Positions 17,552-24,024 of a stretch of 29,586 nucleotides of DNA are shown one piece after another (position 1 is the first letter of the stretch; every line of letters begins with the position of its first letter). The stretch is taken from contig CALHCK010000040.1 in NCBI GenBank assembly GCA_937936695.1, positions 1-29,586 on the forward strand, given 5' to 3'. This DNA comes from an uncultured Polaribacter sp. (GTDB lineage: Bacteria > Bacteroidota > Bacteroidia > Flavobacteriales > Flavobacteriaceae). The notes beneath the pieces were generated by a model, which had not been told where the DNA came from, made no database searches, and saw only the letters and a list, made by a program, of their open reading frames with translations. A program made the translations under genes and the position numbers.

Positions 17552-18709
17552 TTATTTACTTATAACCTTAATTGTTTCTTTAACTTGTTGTGCTATTTCT
17601 CTTGCAATGTCAATATCTGAATTTACAATAGTAATATGTCCCATTTTTCTGAAAGGACGAGTTTCTTTTTTACCATAAATATGCGGTGTAACACCGTCTA
17701 TTTTTAATATTTCTTCAATGTTTTTGTAAATTACTTCTCCAGAAAAACCTTCTTCACCTACTAAATTTACCATAATTCCGGCAACTTTACTTTCTGTATT
17801 ACCTAAAGGAAGGTTTAAAATACTGCGTAAATGCTGCTCAAATTGATTGGTATAACTTGCTTCTATAGAATAATGCCCCGAGTTATGTGGTCTTGGTGCA
17901 ACCTCGTTTACTAAAATATCGTTGGTTTGTGTCTGAAACATTTCTACCGCTAATAAACCTACAAAATCTAATTTATTTACAACATTTAAGGCTACTTCTC
18001 TTGCTTTTTTTGCTACAGATTCTTCTATTCTTGCAGGACAAATAACGTACTCTACTTGGTTTGCTTCTGGGTGAAATTCCATTTCAACCACAGGGTATGT
18101 TTTAGTATCTCCGTTAGCATTTCTAGCAACAATAACTGCTAACTCATTTTTAAAAGGTATAAGTTGTTCTGTAATGCACTCTACATTAGGTAAAGATTTT
18201 AAATCGCTAAAATTTCTAACAATTTTAACTCCATTACCATCGTAACCAAAACGGGCAGATTTCCAAACAAAAGGAAAATTAACAACATTTTGCGCCAAAC
18301 ATAATTCTAATTCTTCTAAATAGGCAAAATGAGAAAAAGGTGCCGTAGGAATATTATGATCGAAGTAAAAGTTTTTTTGACTTGCTTTACTTTGAATAAT
18401 TCTTAAGTCTTTAGGTTTTGGAAAAATAGTTAAACCTTCTTCCTCTAACTTATCTAAGGCATCAATATTTATGTTTTCTATTTCTATTGTTAATAGATCT
18501 ACTGTTTTACCAAAATTGTAAACAGCATCAAAATCTAATAAATCTCCAATAACAAAAGTATTACAGATTGTAGCACAAGGTGCGTTTTCATTACTGTCTA
18601 ATATAGCGGTATGGATGTCTAGTTTTTGAGTTTCTGCTAAAAGCATTCTACCTAACTGACCACCTCCAAGAATTCCTAGTCTAAAATTCGAAGAAAAATA
18701 ATTTTTCAC
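17552..18709 (-). CDS. purK: 5-(carboxyamino)imidazole ribonucleotide synthase
   Basis: PurK carboxylates AIR with ATP and bicarbonate to N5-CAIR, feeding PurE. The 385-aa ATP-grasp protein begins with a Rossmann-like LGILGGGQLGRML and has the ATP-grasp core (FPFVWKSARFGYDGNG, then ECITEQLIPF) and the metal-binding LLAVEMFQTQTNDILVNEVAPRPHNSGH. Length matches the family. It is the first gene of the pair, with its stop codon 5 nt before the purE ATG. A -7 box lies 22 nt upstream; no purine riboswitch was seen in the 53-bp spacer. Confidence 0.97.
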   Translation of the reverse strand: MKNYFSSNFRLGILGGGQLGRMLLAETQKLDIHTAILDSNENAPCATICNTFVIGDLLDFDAVYNFGKTVDLLTIEIENINIDALDKLEEEGLTIFPKPKDLRIIQSKASQKNFYFDHNIPTAPFSHFAYLEELELCLAQNVVNFPFVWKSARFGYDGNGVKIVRNFSDLKSLPNVECITEQLIPFKNELAVIVARNANGDTKTYPVVEMEFHPEANQVEYVICPARIEESVAKKAREVALNVVNKLDFVGLLAVEMFQTQTNDILVNEVAPRPHNSGHYSIEASYTNQFEQHLRSILNLPLGNTESKVAGIMVNLVGEEGFSGEVIYKNIEEILKIDGVTPHIYGKKETRPFRKMGHITIVNSDIDIAREIAQQVKETIKVISK

Positions 18710-18731
18710 GTTTGTTAGTATTGTGTTTAGG

Positions 18732-18739
18732 CAAAAATA
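18732..18739 (-). promoter_or_regulatory. Candidate -7 box for purK-purE
   Basis: The minus strand reads TATTTTTG, a match to TAnnTTTG, 22 nt before the purK ATG in the short spacer after the Rieske-like gene. A clear -33 element was not found. Confidence 0.4.
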
Positions 18740-18762
18740 AGCAACTTAAATTATGTATGCTA

Positions 18763-19188
18763 TTAAAAATTGGTGATTCGAAGTACAGAGCCTCTTCGAA
18801 TAACTCTGTATTCTATGGCAGGACATAAAAAACCTTCTGTTTGTGGTGCTCCTCCAATACCTCTTCCTACTCCATATTCACTATTATCACAAGGGCATTT
18901 TAAAACAATACCTCTTTCAAAAGTCATGGGTTGGCTACAGTCGTTGGCAGGACATAGTTTGTCATAAGCAATAAAATCTGTACCATTGGTATTAAGTAAT
19001 AGTATTCCTTTAGAGCCACCAGCTATTTCTACAGAACCACCGGGTACTTGAATAGCTGTATTACTTGGGTTGTTTAAGTCTGTAGTAATATTTAAAGGTA
19101 AAGATTGTATACAGTTGTTGATGTTTTGATTATCAGTACAATTAAAAAGGGCTAAAAAAGAAAAAAAAAGAAGTGTTTTTTTTATCAT
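18763..19188 (-). CDS. Rieske-like lipoprotein lacking the histidine ligands
   Basis: A 141-aa protein with a hydrophobic leader ending LALFNC, so Cys17 is a likely lipidation site and the protein should sit in the envelope. The C-terminal half follows the Rieske [2Fe-2S] plan: AYDKLCPANDC (74-84) where Rieske proteins have a CTHxGC-like first loop, and KCPCDNSEYGVGRG (97-110) where they have CPCHGSxF. All four cluster-loop cysteines (79, 84, 98, 100) remain, but both expected histidines are replaced (Ala81, Asp101). A normal Rieske cluster is therefore unlikely; it may be cluster-free, disulfide-bonded, or bind metal differently. It appears to be a single-gene unit. Confidence 0.75.
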   Translation of the reverse strand: MIKKTLLFFSFLALFNCTDNQNINNCIQSLPLNITTDLNNPSNTAIQVPGGSVEIAGGSKGILLLNTNGTDFIAYDKLCPANDCSQPMTFERGIVLKCPCDNSEYGVGRGIGGAPQTEGFLCPAIEYRVIRRGSVLRITNF

Positions 19189-19197
19189 AATACAAGG

Positions 19198-19215
19198 TCG
19201 TTTTTATAAAAACGA
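19198..19215. promoter_or_regulatory. Perfect 18-bp palindrome between divergent genes
   Basis: TCGTTTTTATAAAAACGA reads the same on both strands. It lies 9 bp from the Rieske-like lipoprotein start codon and directly abuts the candidate -33 TTG (19216-19218) of greA. This is a possible operator for a dimeric regulator acting on either or both genes. Confidence 0.4.
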
Positions 19216-19244
19216 TTGCAATTTACAAATATTTTGTACATTTG
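19216..19244 (+). promoter_or_regulatory. greA promoter
   Basis: TTG at 19216-19218 and TACATTTG at 19237-19244 match the Bacteroidota -33 and -7 (TAnnTTTG) elements with an 18-bp spacer. This is one of the best two-part matches in the window. Transcription would start near 19250, leaving a leader of about 130 nt. Confidence 0.6.
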
Positions 19245-19250
19245 TAATAG

Positions 19251-19282
19251 AATCTCATTCCTGTTTAGGTAATGGGATTTTT
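19251..19282 (+). promoter_or_regulatory. Terminator-like hairpin 1 in the greA leader
   Basis: AATCTCATTCCT (19251-19262) pairs with 19267-19279 over 12 bp with one bulged T, one wobble and a GTTT loop, followed by five T residues (19278-19282). It begins at about the expected transcription start and so may attenuate greA or cap its 5' end. Confidence 0.5.
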
Positions 19283-19288
19283 AAATTT

Positions 19289-19308
19289 AAGCCTATAGAT
19301 AGGTTTTT
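19289..19308 (+). promoter_or_regulatory. Terminator-like hairpin 2 in the greA leader
   Basis: AAGCCTA (19289-19295) pairs with TAGGTTT (19300-19306, one wobble) around a TAGA loop and runs into TTTTT (19304-19308). It is weaker than the first hairpin, which ends 6 nt upstream. Confidence 0.4.
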
Positions 19309-19382
19309 GGGTTACTAATATTGTTTTTAGAACAAAAATTATAGAATTTGTTAGGAAACGATAATTTAAAAATTAAAGAAAA

Positions 19383-19856
19383 ATGAGCGATATATCTTAT
19401 TATTCAGAAGAAGGATTAAAGAAGTTGAAGGATGAATTGATGCAATTAGAGCAAGTTGAGCGTCCGAGAGTTACACAAGAAATTGCAGATGCACGTGATA
19501 AAGGTGATTTAAGTGAAAATGCAGAATATCATGCGGCTAAAGAAGAGCAATCTCACTTAGAAACTAAAATAGCAAAGTTAAAAAACGTGGTTGCTAATGC
19601 ACGTATTTTAGATGAATCTCAGTTAGATACTTCTAAAGTGTTGATTCATTCTATAGTAAAAATAAAAAATACGGCTAATGGTATGGAGTTTTCTTATACT
19701 TTGGTTGCAGATTCTGAAACAGATGTTAGAAATGGAAAACTATCTGTAAACTCGCCAATAGGTAAGGGGCTTTTAGGTAAAAAAGTAGGTGATGTTGCCG
19801 AAATTAAAGTACCTAGTGGATTGATGAAGTTTGAAATTGTAGATATTTCTAGATAA
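19383..19856 (+). CDS. greA: Transcription elongation factor GreA
   Basis: GreA enters the secondary channel of RNA polymerase and triggers cleavage of backtracked RNA. The 157-aa protein has the N-terminal coiled coil (about 1-75) with the acidic tip segment ARDKGDLSENAEY at its turn, and the C-terminal FKBP-like domain ending SPIGKGLLGKKVGD and IKVPSGLMKFEIVDI. Length is standard (E. coli 158 aa). It is monocistronic: a two-part promoter, a long structured leader and a strong terminator flank it. The leader hairpins suggest control by attenuation. Confidence 0.97.
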   Translation: MSDISYYSEEGLKKLKDELMQLEQVERPRVTQEIADARDKGDLSENAEYHAAKEEQSHLETKIAKLKNVVANARILDESQLDTSKVLIHSIVKIKNTANGMEFSYTLVADSETDVRNGKLSVNSPIGKGLLGKKVGDVAEIKVPSGLMKFEIVDISR

Positions 19857-19881
19857 TTATTTACAAACTATTTAAATTATA

Positions 19882-19921
19882 AATTCGGGTTTAGACATTG
19901 TTTAAACCCGAATTCTTTTTT
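19882..19921 (+). terminator. greA terminator
   Basis: A perfect 12-bp stem (19882-19893 with 19903-19914) closes a 9-nt loop and is followed by C and six T residues, 25 bp after the greA stop. Confidence 0.9.
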
Positions 19922-19950
19922 ACATTTACTTATAACTTACGAATTTTTAT

Positions 19951-20340
19951 ATGAGCATATTTAACAAAATAATTAAAGGAGAATTGCCTTGTTATAAGGT
20001 AGCTGAAGATGATAATTTTATTGCTTTTTTAGATATTAATCCTAATGCTAAAGGGCATACTTTGGTGGTGCCTAAAGAAGAAGAGAATAAAATTTTTGAT
20101 TTGTCTAAAGATGATTATCATGCTTTGTTAGATTTTTCTTATCGTGTTGCTAAGGCTTTAGAAAAATCTGTTAGTTGTAAGCGTATTGGTATGAGTGTTA
20201 TTGGTTTAGAAGTACCACATGTACACGTGCATTTAGTACCTACTAATGAAATGGCAGATATGCAGTTTACTAAAAAAGTTACTTTGTCTAACGATGAGTT
20301 TGTTGCCTTAACAAAAGACATAGCTGCTAATTTTAAATAA
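19951..20340 (+). CDS. HIT family nucleotide hydrolase
   Basis: A 129-aa histidine triad protein. The triad motif PHVHVHLVP sits near residues 89-97, and the N-terminal SIFNKIIKGELPCYKVAED and FLDINPNAKGHTLVVPK segments are typical of the Hint/YcfF-like branch, which hydrolyses purine nucleotide phosphoramidates or AMP-lysine-type conjugates. The physiological substrate is unknown. A near-consensus box, TACATTTA (19921-19928), lies 22 nt before the ATG, so the gene is probably expressed separately from greA. No terminator follows it; the next element is the structured RNA at 20356. Confidence 0.93.
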   Translation: MSIFNKIIKGELPCYKVAEDDNFIAFLDINPNAKGHTLVVPKEEENKIFDLSKDDYHALLDFSYRVAKALEKSVSCKRIGMSVIGLEVPHVHVHLVPTNEMADMQFTKKVTLSNDEFVALTKDIAANFK

Positions 20341-20355
20341 GCTAGCAAATAGGTT

Positions 20356-20438
20356 TAGCCCAGATTGAAGCATTTGTTTGAGCTCTTTTTTAGTTTTTTT
20401 ACTAAAAAAAGCGAGTGCGGAAAGCTGGAAATAGCTTC
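20356..20438 (+). ncRNA. Structured RNA element resembling a recurrent flavobacterial motif (possibly Flavo-1)
   Basis: The order of parts is TAGCCC (20356-20361), GATTGAAG (20363-20370), a long hairpin, GCGGAAAGC, and a small 3' hairpin AAGCT-GGAAAT-AGCTT (20422-20437). In the long hairpin GCATTTGT (20370-20377) can pair fully with GCGAGTGC (20411-20418), with several wobbles; after an 8-nt internal loop, TTTTTTAGT (20386-20394) pairs with ACTAAAAAA around a six-T loop. From memory, GATTGAAG ... GCGGAAAGC ... GGAAATAGC blocks recur in intergenic regions of Flavobacterium relatives, and the Flavo-1 RNA motif is described from that group. The name is not confirmed here. The strand follows the remembered orientation. 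Confidence 0.55.
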
Positions 20439-20461
20439 TGAAAAAATAATAAATTTTTGTT

Positions 20462-21613
20462 TTAAAGTTTGTTTAATAAAACAACAAAACTGGTGCCTTT
20501 TCCTATTTCTGAATTTTGTACAAATATTTTACCTTGGTGGTAGTCTTTTACAATTCGTTTAGAGAGTGATAGACCTAAACCCCAGCCACGTTTTTTTGTG
20601 GTAAAACCGGGTTTAAATATTTGGTTAAACATTTTTTTTGGCATTCCTTTTCCGGTGTCTGTAACTGTAATTTTTATTTTTTTAGGAGTATCGTTTATAG
20701 TAAGTTTTAAATCTCCTTTACCAAGCATTGCATCTATGGCGTTTTTAATTAGGTTTTCTATTACCCAACCAAATAATTCTGTGTTTAAAAGCGTGTAAGA
20801 TTCTTGGGTATTGGTAGAAAAATGAAAGGAAATTTGTTTAGAACTTCTAGATTCTAAATAGTCGAAGGCTTGTTTTGTAACGTCTACAATGTTTTCTTTT
20901 TTTAACTCTGGTGTAGAACCAATTTTAGAGAATCTGTTTGCGATTGTGTTGAGTCTGTAAACGTCTTTTTCTATTTCTTTAATGTAGGTGTCGTTCACTT
21001 TTTCCATTTTTAAAATAGCTATCCAACCTAATAAAGATGATAAAGGAGTACCTATTTGGTGGGCAGTTTCTTTTGCCATACCTGTCCAAAGTTTGTTGGT
21101 TTCTGCAGCTTTGTTAGAGTTGTAAAAAAGGTATACTACAGATAGAAATAGGATTAAAATTACAATTAACGCTAACGGATAATAGGTAAGCCGGTTTAAA
21201 AGATCTGAATTACTGTAATAGATGTATTGCTTGCTGGTACCTGAAAAATTAACCTCTATAGGTTGGTTTTCGGCTTTCATTTGCTGTAGTAATTCTTTTA
21301 TATAGTTTGGGTCTTTTGCTTTATTGGTGTCTAAATTTTGGGTATTTAAAATATTTTCTTGCTCGTCTACCAAAATCATTGGTATGTTGCTGTTGTTTTC
21401 TATTACTTTTAACGGAAGGCTAACGCTGGCATCTAAGTCTGTATTAGTAACAATTTCTTTTTGTGCAGCTGCCAAAATTTCCATTTTTATGCGCTCTTCG
21501 TGCTTAAATTGTTTAAAAAAAATATAGCTGTTCCATAATATTAAAGAAACAATGCATAAAGAAACTAAGATAGCAAGTCTTTTAAATAAAGTGCTGTTGT
21601 TAAAAAAGATCAT
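20462..21613 (-). CDS. Orphan sensor histidine kinase
   Basis: A 383-aa inner-membrane kinase. Two membrane segments (about 12-34 and 145-165) enclose a periplasmic sensor of about 110 residues without a recognised fold. The phosphoacceptor region AKETAHQIGTPLSSLLGW has His185, and the HATPase domain shows the N box ENLIKNAIDAM (Asn291), G1 DTGKGM (319-324), F box GFTTK and G2 GWGLGLSL (343-350). No response regulator gene is adjacent, so its partner lies elsewhere. A TATATTTG -7 box sits 5 nt before the ATG, suggesting a leaderless mRNA. The gene reads towards the structured RNA at 20356-20438, so readthrough would make antisense to that element. Confidence 0.92.
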   Translation of the reverse strand: MIFFNNSTLFKRLAILVSLCIVSLILWNSYIFFKQFKHEERIKMEILAAAQKEIVTNTDLDASVSLPLKVIENNSNIPMILVDEQENILNTQNLDTNKAKDPNYIKELLQQMKAENQPIEVNFSGTSKQYIYYSNSDLLNRLTYYPLALIVILILFLSVVYLFYNSNKAAETNKLWTGMAKETAHQIGTPLSSLLGWIAILKMEKVNDTYIKEIEKDVYRLNTIANRFSKIGSTPELKKENIVDVTKQAFDYLESRSSKQISFHFSTNTQESYTLLNTELFGWVIENLIKNAIDAMLGKGDLKLTINDTPKKIKITVTDTGKGMPKKMFNQIFKPGFTTKKRGWGLGLSLSKRIVKDYHQGKIFVQNSEIGKGTSFVVLLNKL

Positions 21614-21618
21614 AAAAA

Positions 21619-21626
21619 CAAATATA
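21619..21626 (-). promoter_or_regulatory. Candidate -7 box for the histidine kinase gene
   Basis: The minus strand reads TATATTTG, matching TAnnTTTG, only 5 nt before the kinase ATG; the transcript would be leaderless or nearly so. No -33 TTG at proper spacing. Confidence 0.35.
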
Positions 21627-21761
21627 AAGATTTACCTCTTTATAACTCGTTTAAAGAATTGATAGTATATACATACTTGTAAAATGTTTTTTGCGTTATT
21701 GTTGTATTGCTAGTAAATTGGTAACTGTTGATAACTTTGGTAAATAACATATTGAGATTAT

Positions 21762-21793
21762 TTGATTAAAACCCACAAAAAAACATACATTTG
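21762..21793 (+). promoter_or_regulatory. Promoter of the DUF3127 gene
   Basis: TTG (21762-21764) and TACATTTG (21786-21793) are separated by 21 bp, within the range of Bacteroidota -33/-7 promoters. The leader would be about 60 nt and include the hairpin at 21824-21848. Confidence 0.5.
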
Positions 21794-21823
21794 CCAAAGA
21801 TTTTTTAACAAAAAGTGATGCAT

Positions 21824-21848
21824 AAAGTACTTGTATAGTACTTTTTTT
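21824..21848 (+). promoter_or_regulatory. Terminator-like hairpin in the DUF3127 leader
   Basis: AAAGTACT (21824-21831) pairs perfectly with AGTACTTT (21837-21844) around TGTAT, followed by T residues to 21848 (seven in a row). It stands between the promoter and the ATG at 21861, so it may act as an attenuator or limit ribosome access. Confidence 0.5.
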
Positions 21849-21860
21849 AAATTAGAAATT

Positions 21861-22226
21861 ATGGAAGTTATTGGTAAAGTAAAATTAATAGGAGACGTTC
21901 AGACATTTGGTGCTAACGGTTTTAGAAAGAGAGAATTAGTGGTTACTACAGATGAACAATATCCGCAAATGATTATGATAGAGTTTGTACAAGATAAAAC
22001 TGATTTGTTAAACAATTACCAAGTTGGTCAGGATGTAAAAGTTTCTATTAATTTAAGAGGTAGAGAGTGGATTAACCCACAGGGTGAAGCTAAATATTTT
22101 AACTCTGTACAAGGATGGAGAATAGAAAGTTTATCTCAGGCAGCACCAAGTAATTTACCTCCTGTAGATCAGTTTCAGCCAGCATCTAATGTAACTGATG
22201 AAGAGCCAGATGATTTGCCTTTTTAA
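21861..22226 (+). CDS. DUF3127 protein, OB-fold-like with SSB-like acidic tail
   Basis: A 121-aa protein matching DUF3127: GKVKLIGDVQTFGANGFRKR, TTDEQYPQMIMIEFVQDK, VGQDVKVSINLRGREW and KYFNSVQGWRIE. The beta-strand spacing and the GREW/WRIE elements suggest an OB fold, and the disordered end closes with EEPDDLPF, like the DDDIPF tip by which single-stranded DNA-binding protein (SSB) recruits repair and replication proteins. DNA binding is inference; the biochemical role is unknown. The frame is open 10 codons upstream, but that part overlaps the leader hairpin, and MEVIGKV is the family-like start. It is flanked by its own promoter and terminator. Confidence 0.88.
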   Translation: MEVIGKVKLIGDVQTFGANGFRKRELVVTTDEQYPQMIMIEFVQDKTDLLNNYQVGQDVKVSINLRGREWINPQGEAKYFNSVQGWRIESLSQAAPSNLPPVDQFQPASNVTDEEPDDLPF

Positions 22227-22263
22227 ATTTTAGTAAATTAAATTTAGAAGATTTTAAATATAT

Positions 22264-22299
22264 AAAAAGCGAAATAATTATTAATTATTTCGCTTTTTT
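22264..22299 (+). terminator. Terminator after the DUF3127 gene
   Basis: A long perfect stem (from AAAAAGCGAAATAATT at 22264-22279 to its complement at 22283 onward) closes an ATT loop and ends in six T residues. The A-rich other side may also serve the convergent DUF1456 gene on the minus strand. Confidence 0.88.
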
Positions 22300-22321
22300 A
22301 TTGTTGTTAATTTGTGTGTTT

Positions 22322-22558
22322 TTATTTTTTAGGAGGCATTGGTCCTCTAAGATGAATTACCAATCCGTTTAAAAAATTTCTTAAAAACTGATCTCCACAT
22401 TCTACATATTTAGGGTGGTCTTCTTTTCTGAAAATAGCCCCAAGTTCTGCTTTTGTAACTTTAAAATCTACCAGATTACATATTTCTATAATGTCTGTAT
22501 CTCTTAGTTTATGTGCTACTCGTAATTTTTTAAAAATATCGTTATTTGTTAATCCCAT
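22322..22558 (-). CDS. DUF1456 (YehS-like) protein, single-repeat form
   Basis: A 78-aa protein with the DUF1456 pattern: TNNDIFKKLRVAHKLRDTDIIEI, then VTKAELGAIFRKEDHPKYVECGDQFLRNFLNGL. E. coli YehS has two such repeats in about 156 aa; this protein holds one, the common form in flavobacteria as far as I recall. The function is unknown. It follows the VTT-domain gene by 18 bp and is probably cotranscribed with it. The last residues (GPMPPKK) form a basic tail. Confidence 0.88.
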   Translation of the reverse strand: MGLTNNDIFKKLRVAHKLRDTDIIEICNLVDFKVTKAELGAIFRKEDHPKYVECGDQFLRNFLNGLVIHLRGPMPPKK

Positions 22559-22576
22559 AATTGCAAATGTAACAAT

Positions 22577-23206
22577 TTAAGTTACTACTTTAAAAATTGC
22601 CCACGCATAAATAGCAAAACGTAAAAAACGAAATAAGCCAAAAAATACAACATTTTTAAATGGATATTTAATCATACCTGCGGCTAAACATGCAATAGAA
22701 AAAGGAAGTGGTAATAATGCACCTACAAGTATTAAAATACCACCCCATTTTTTGGTGTTTTTTAAGTTGTCTGCCATTTTTACTTCTAAATAGTTTTTTA
22801 CAGATTTTATTTTTAAAGTTAATTGCCCAATAAAATAAGTAAGTAAACCTCCTGTATAAGAAAGTGTGGCTAAAATAGATAGGTTTAAAATAGGATCTGC
22901 TGTTTTTTTAGACCATGCAATAAAAATTTCTGGCGGCAATAAGCCTAACAGTGTTTCTGAAATAAAGAAAATTGTAAGTACACCTATTCTAGAAAATGTT
23001 TCTGTTACAGTTTCTAAACCATCGTTAATATTGTATACATATTTGTTAAAAAGAAATAAACCAATAACTACTAAAAGTATTGGTAAAAATGCTTTTTTTA
23101 TGCTTTCCCAAACAAATAAATAAAAGCCTGTTCTGCCATAATAATTATGGAGCCTTTTACCTATAAAAGCGGTTTTTTTGTTTCTTTTTTTTGGTTTTTG
23201 TTCCAA
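22577..23206 (-). CDS. VTT-domain (DedA/YqaA-like) membrane protein
   Basis: A 209-aa polytopic membrane protein. A basic cytoplasmic N-terminus (1 to about 35) leads to a first membrane segment (about 39-57), followed by the VTT core: TLLGLLPPEIFIAWSKKT with a re-entrant, proline-bearing segment, LATLSYTGGLLTYFIGQL, and GGILILVGALLPLPFSIACLAAGMIKYPF. VTT/DedA proteins are linked to lipid scrambling and undecaprenyl-phosphate recycling; which lipid this one handles is not shown. Homologues have sometimes been misnamed short-chain dehydrogenases; nothing here supports that. First gene of a pair with DUF1456. Confidence 0.85.
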   Translation of the reverse strand: MEQKPKKRNKKTAFIGKRLHNYYGRTGFYLFVWESIKKAFLPILLVVIGLFLFNKYVYNINDGLETVTETFSRIGVLTIFFISETLLGLLPPEIFIAWSKKTADPILNLSILATLSYTGGLLTYFIGQLTLKIKSVKNYLEVKMADNLKNTKKWGGILILVGALLPLPFSIACLAAGMIKYPFKNVVFFGLFRFLRFAIYAWAIFKVVT

Positions 23207-23231
23207 AGAAATTAAGTTTAAATTGTGTCTG

Positions 23232-23239
23232 CAAAAATA
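23232..23239 (-). promoter_or_regulatory. Candidate -7 box for the VTT-DUF1456 pair
   Basis: The minus strand reads TATTTTTG (TAnnTTTG), 25 nt before the VTT gene ATG. No -33 TTG at ideal spacing. Confidence 0.4.
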
Positions 23240-23301
23240 ACAACAATATCTAAATAATTAATATTTAGAATGTCTTATTAACATTTTTTTTATGATTTTA
23301 G

Positions 23302-23309
23302 TACTTTTG
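23302..23309 (+). promoter_or_regulatory. Candidate -7 box for aat
   Basis: TACTTTTG matches TAnnTTTG and ends 15 nt before the aat ATG, giving a very short leader. A -33 TTG was not found. Confidence 0.42.
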
Positions 23310-23324
23310 ATAGAAATGTAAAAA

Positions 23325-23972
23325 ATGATTTGGTTGTCTGAAAGTATTGAGTTTCCTGGGTATGAGTTTGCTAATGAAGATGGTGTTATTGCTTTGGGTG
23401 GAGATTTATCTGAAAAAAGATTAATACATGCTTATAGACGAGGTATTTTTCCTTGGTTTTCTGAAGGGGAGCCTATTGTTTGGTATTGCCCACATAAAAG
23501 AATGGTTTTGTTTCCGGATGAAGTAAGAGTTTCTAAATCTATGCGAAAATTAATAAAACAAAACCGTTATTTAATTACTGAAAATACTGCTTTTAAAGAG
23601 GTTATTTATAATTGTAAGAATATTGATAGAAAAGATGGGTTTGGTACATGGATAACCGATGATATGGAAGAAGCTTATATAAATTTACACAAGCAAGGTG
23701 TAGCTAAATCTATTGAAATTTGGGAACTTATAGATGATGGTGTTAGTACCAAAAAAAAGTTAGTAGGTGGTTTGTATGGAGTAGAGGTAGGTGCTATTTT
23801 TTGTGGAGAGAGTATGTTTAGTAAAGTTTCTAACGCATCTAAATTAGCTTTTGTTTTTTTAGCGCAACATAAAAATTATAAGTTAATAGATTGCCAAGTA
23901 TATAATGATCATTTAGCTACTTTAGGAGCTAAAGAAATAAGTAGAAATCAATTTTTAGAATTTTTAAAATAA
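23325..23972 (+). CDS. aat: Leucyl/phenylalanyl-tRNA--protein transferase
   Basis: Aat transfers Leu or Phe from charged tRNA to proteins with N-terminal Arg or Lys, marking them for ClpS/ClpAP degradation (N-degron pathway). The 215-aa protein has the family core: EDGVIALGGDLS, AYRRGIFPWFSEGEPIVWY, FGTWITDDMEEAY, VGGLYGVEVGAIFCGESMFS and NASKLAFVFL, followed by IDCQVYNDHLATLGA. Length is close to E. coli Aat (234 aa). It is monocistronic, between a divergent VTT gene and a bidirectional terminator. Confidence 0.97.
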   Translation: MIWLSESIEFPGYEFANEDGVIALGGDLSEKRLIHAYRRGIFPWFSEGEPIVWYCPHKRMVLFPDEVRVSKSMRKLIKQNRYLITENTAFKEVIYNCKNIDRKDGFGTWITDDMEEAYINLHKQGVAKSIEIWELIDDGVSTKKKLVGGLYGVEVGAIFCGESMFSKVSNASKLAFVFLAQHKNYKLIDCQVYNDHLATLGAKEISRNQFLEFLK

Positions 23973-23973
23973 T

Positions 23974-24005
23974 AAAAAAAGCCTGAACAAATTGTTCAGG
24001 CTTTT
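23974..24005. terminator. Bidirectional terminator between aat and mscL
   Basis: GCCTGAAC (23981-23988) pairs with GTTCAGGC (23994-24001) around a 5-nt loop; seven flanking A residues and four T residues extend the stem and give U-rich tails in both directions. Confidence 0.85.
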
Positions 24006-24024
24006 AATTCTAGTAATATAAATA

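Noticed and set aside
18710..18762. Purine riboswitch before purK
   Set aside because: The 53-bp spacer is too short and shows no aptamer-like helices.
20365..20562. A 65-codon plus-strand frame through the structured RNA
   Set aside because: It runs across the RNA hairpins and into the antisense of the kinase gene, and the product is low-complexity and hydrophobic.
20462..21613. A complete two-component system
   Set aside because: No receiver-domain gene lies on either side of the kinase.
21831..21860. A 10-codon N-terminal extension of the DUF3127 protein
   Set aside because: It overlaps the leader hairpin and T run; MEVIGKV fits the family.
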